Of a stretch of DNA of 64,000 nucleotides, positions 63,751 through 64,000 are shown piece by piece. The position numbers and the translations under genes are program-made. Within the stretch, counting starts at the first letter, position 1. Each line of letters starts with the position of its first letter. The stretch spans positions 868,001 to 932,000 of the forward strand of contig NZ_CP030840.1 of the NCBI RefSeq assembly GCF_003330725.1, read 5' to 3'. The DNA comes from Acidisarcina polymorpha (GTDB taxonomy: Bacteria; Acidobacteriota; Terriglobia; Terriglobales; Acidobacteriaceae). Below the pieces are notes generated by a model. The model was not told the origin of the DNA. It did not search any database and saw only the letters and a list, made by a program, of their open reading frames with translations.

Positions 63751-64000
63751 CTAACTCGCCTTCCGATTTTCGGGGATGCCGACTTGGTCGAAGCGCATTG
63801 CCATTTCTCGAAGTTCTCCGGCCACGCCAGGCCCGCACAATGGGCGTCCGTGTCCTGGGGCTACCGTGATGGGCGCCAGGGAGGCGAGCTTTTCGACAGA
63901 CCGGCGGGCGGCATTCCAGTCTGACGTGAAATAAGCCGGAGGTCCGTGGAGTTCCGGCGGTTGAGCAAGCGCCACCTCAAAGAACGATTCAGGTTTGGTC
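63751..64000 (-). CDS. C-terminal part of an MBL-fold metallohydrolase, runs off the window
   Basis: From the window edge the frame reads TKPESFFEVALAQPPELHGP, 'WNAARRSVEKLASL', 'ITVAPGHGRPLCGPGVAGEL', 'MAMRFDQVGIPE'. The 'v.PGHGrpm.G......L..la..F......P' pattern is the last part of metallo-beta-lactamase-fold hydrolases, the His of PGHG being a metal ligand. The N-terminus with HxHxDH is beyond 64000. The frame is open to the edge, so it is probably intact. Confidence 0.7.
   Translation of the reverse strand, partial: TKPESFFEVALAQPPELHGPPAYFTSDWNAARRSVEKLASLAPITVAPGHGRPLCGPGVAGELREMAMRFDQVGIPENRKAS

Overview
This window looks like a chromosomal segment of a soil Acidobacterium (Acidobacteriaceae / Terriglobia type). 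The evidence is two very large TonB-dependent receptors with an N-terminal carboxypeptidase-regulatory-like domain, a GH51/GH127/AraA/GH31 set for L-arabinose-rich plant polymers, a periplasmic-regulator-like membrane protein beside one receptor, and many conserved secreted proteins of a style typical of that phylum. The species is not identified; this rests on family recognition, not on a search.

Layout. (1) 1-12.5 kb is a worn region: a VOC protein, a Uma2 protein, a CsbD protein, a beta-helix secreted protein, a shortened SSB and a DUF2235 hydrolase lie among gene relics (propeller sensor, TonB-C protein, MacB permease tail, membrane protein, two tyrosine recombinases). (2) 12.5-20 kb: a frameshifted gene with a strong ribosome binding site, a Tat-exported GH51 arabinofuranosidase, broken kdgT and SDR genes, an FG-GAP propeller, a third recombinase relic, an IS21-like end relic and an alpha/beta hydrolase. 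(3) 20-27 kb: membrane regulator divergent from a TonB receptor, then gamma-glutamyltransferase. (4) 27.4-30 kb: a stress cluster (YflT-like, BON, GlsB) divergent from a Crp/Fnr regulator, with two TGTCA-N6-TGACA palindromes between them. (5) 31-40.6 kb: a collagen-like protein, a truncated M56/TonB-C protein, a secreted protein and a 1379-residue secreted giant. (6) 40.7-58.2 kb: the main functional block. A sugar-binding lipoprotein, a sensor kinase with a large extracytoplasmic region and a NarL-type regulator form a tight operon, divergent from TonB receptor - TPR protein - GH127 - GH127-like - araA - (broken cytochrome) - GH31. (7) 58.4-64 kb: tRNA-Ser, a PaoABC-like molybdenum aldehyde dehydrogenase whose FAD subunit is gutted by a deletion, an SDR, tRNA-Gln, and the end of an MBL-fold hydrolase.

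How the genes work together (inference). The 40.7-58.2 kb block reads as a sensing and utilisation locus for arabinofuranose-containing glycans. Oligosaccharides would enter through the receptor, be trimmed in the periplasm by Tat-exported glycosidases, and the L-arabinose be isomerised by AraA. The binding protein plus kinase plus regulator would act as a three-part sensor that switches it on. A tandem repeat at 44643-44676 in the divergent promoter region is a candidate binding site. araB and araD are not in the window.

A second theme is decay: at least twelve genes show nonsense codons, frameshifts or deletions. Several broken reading frames were reconstructed by hand across frame changes, so sequencing error should be excluded before they are treated as true pseudogenes.
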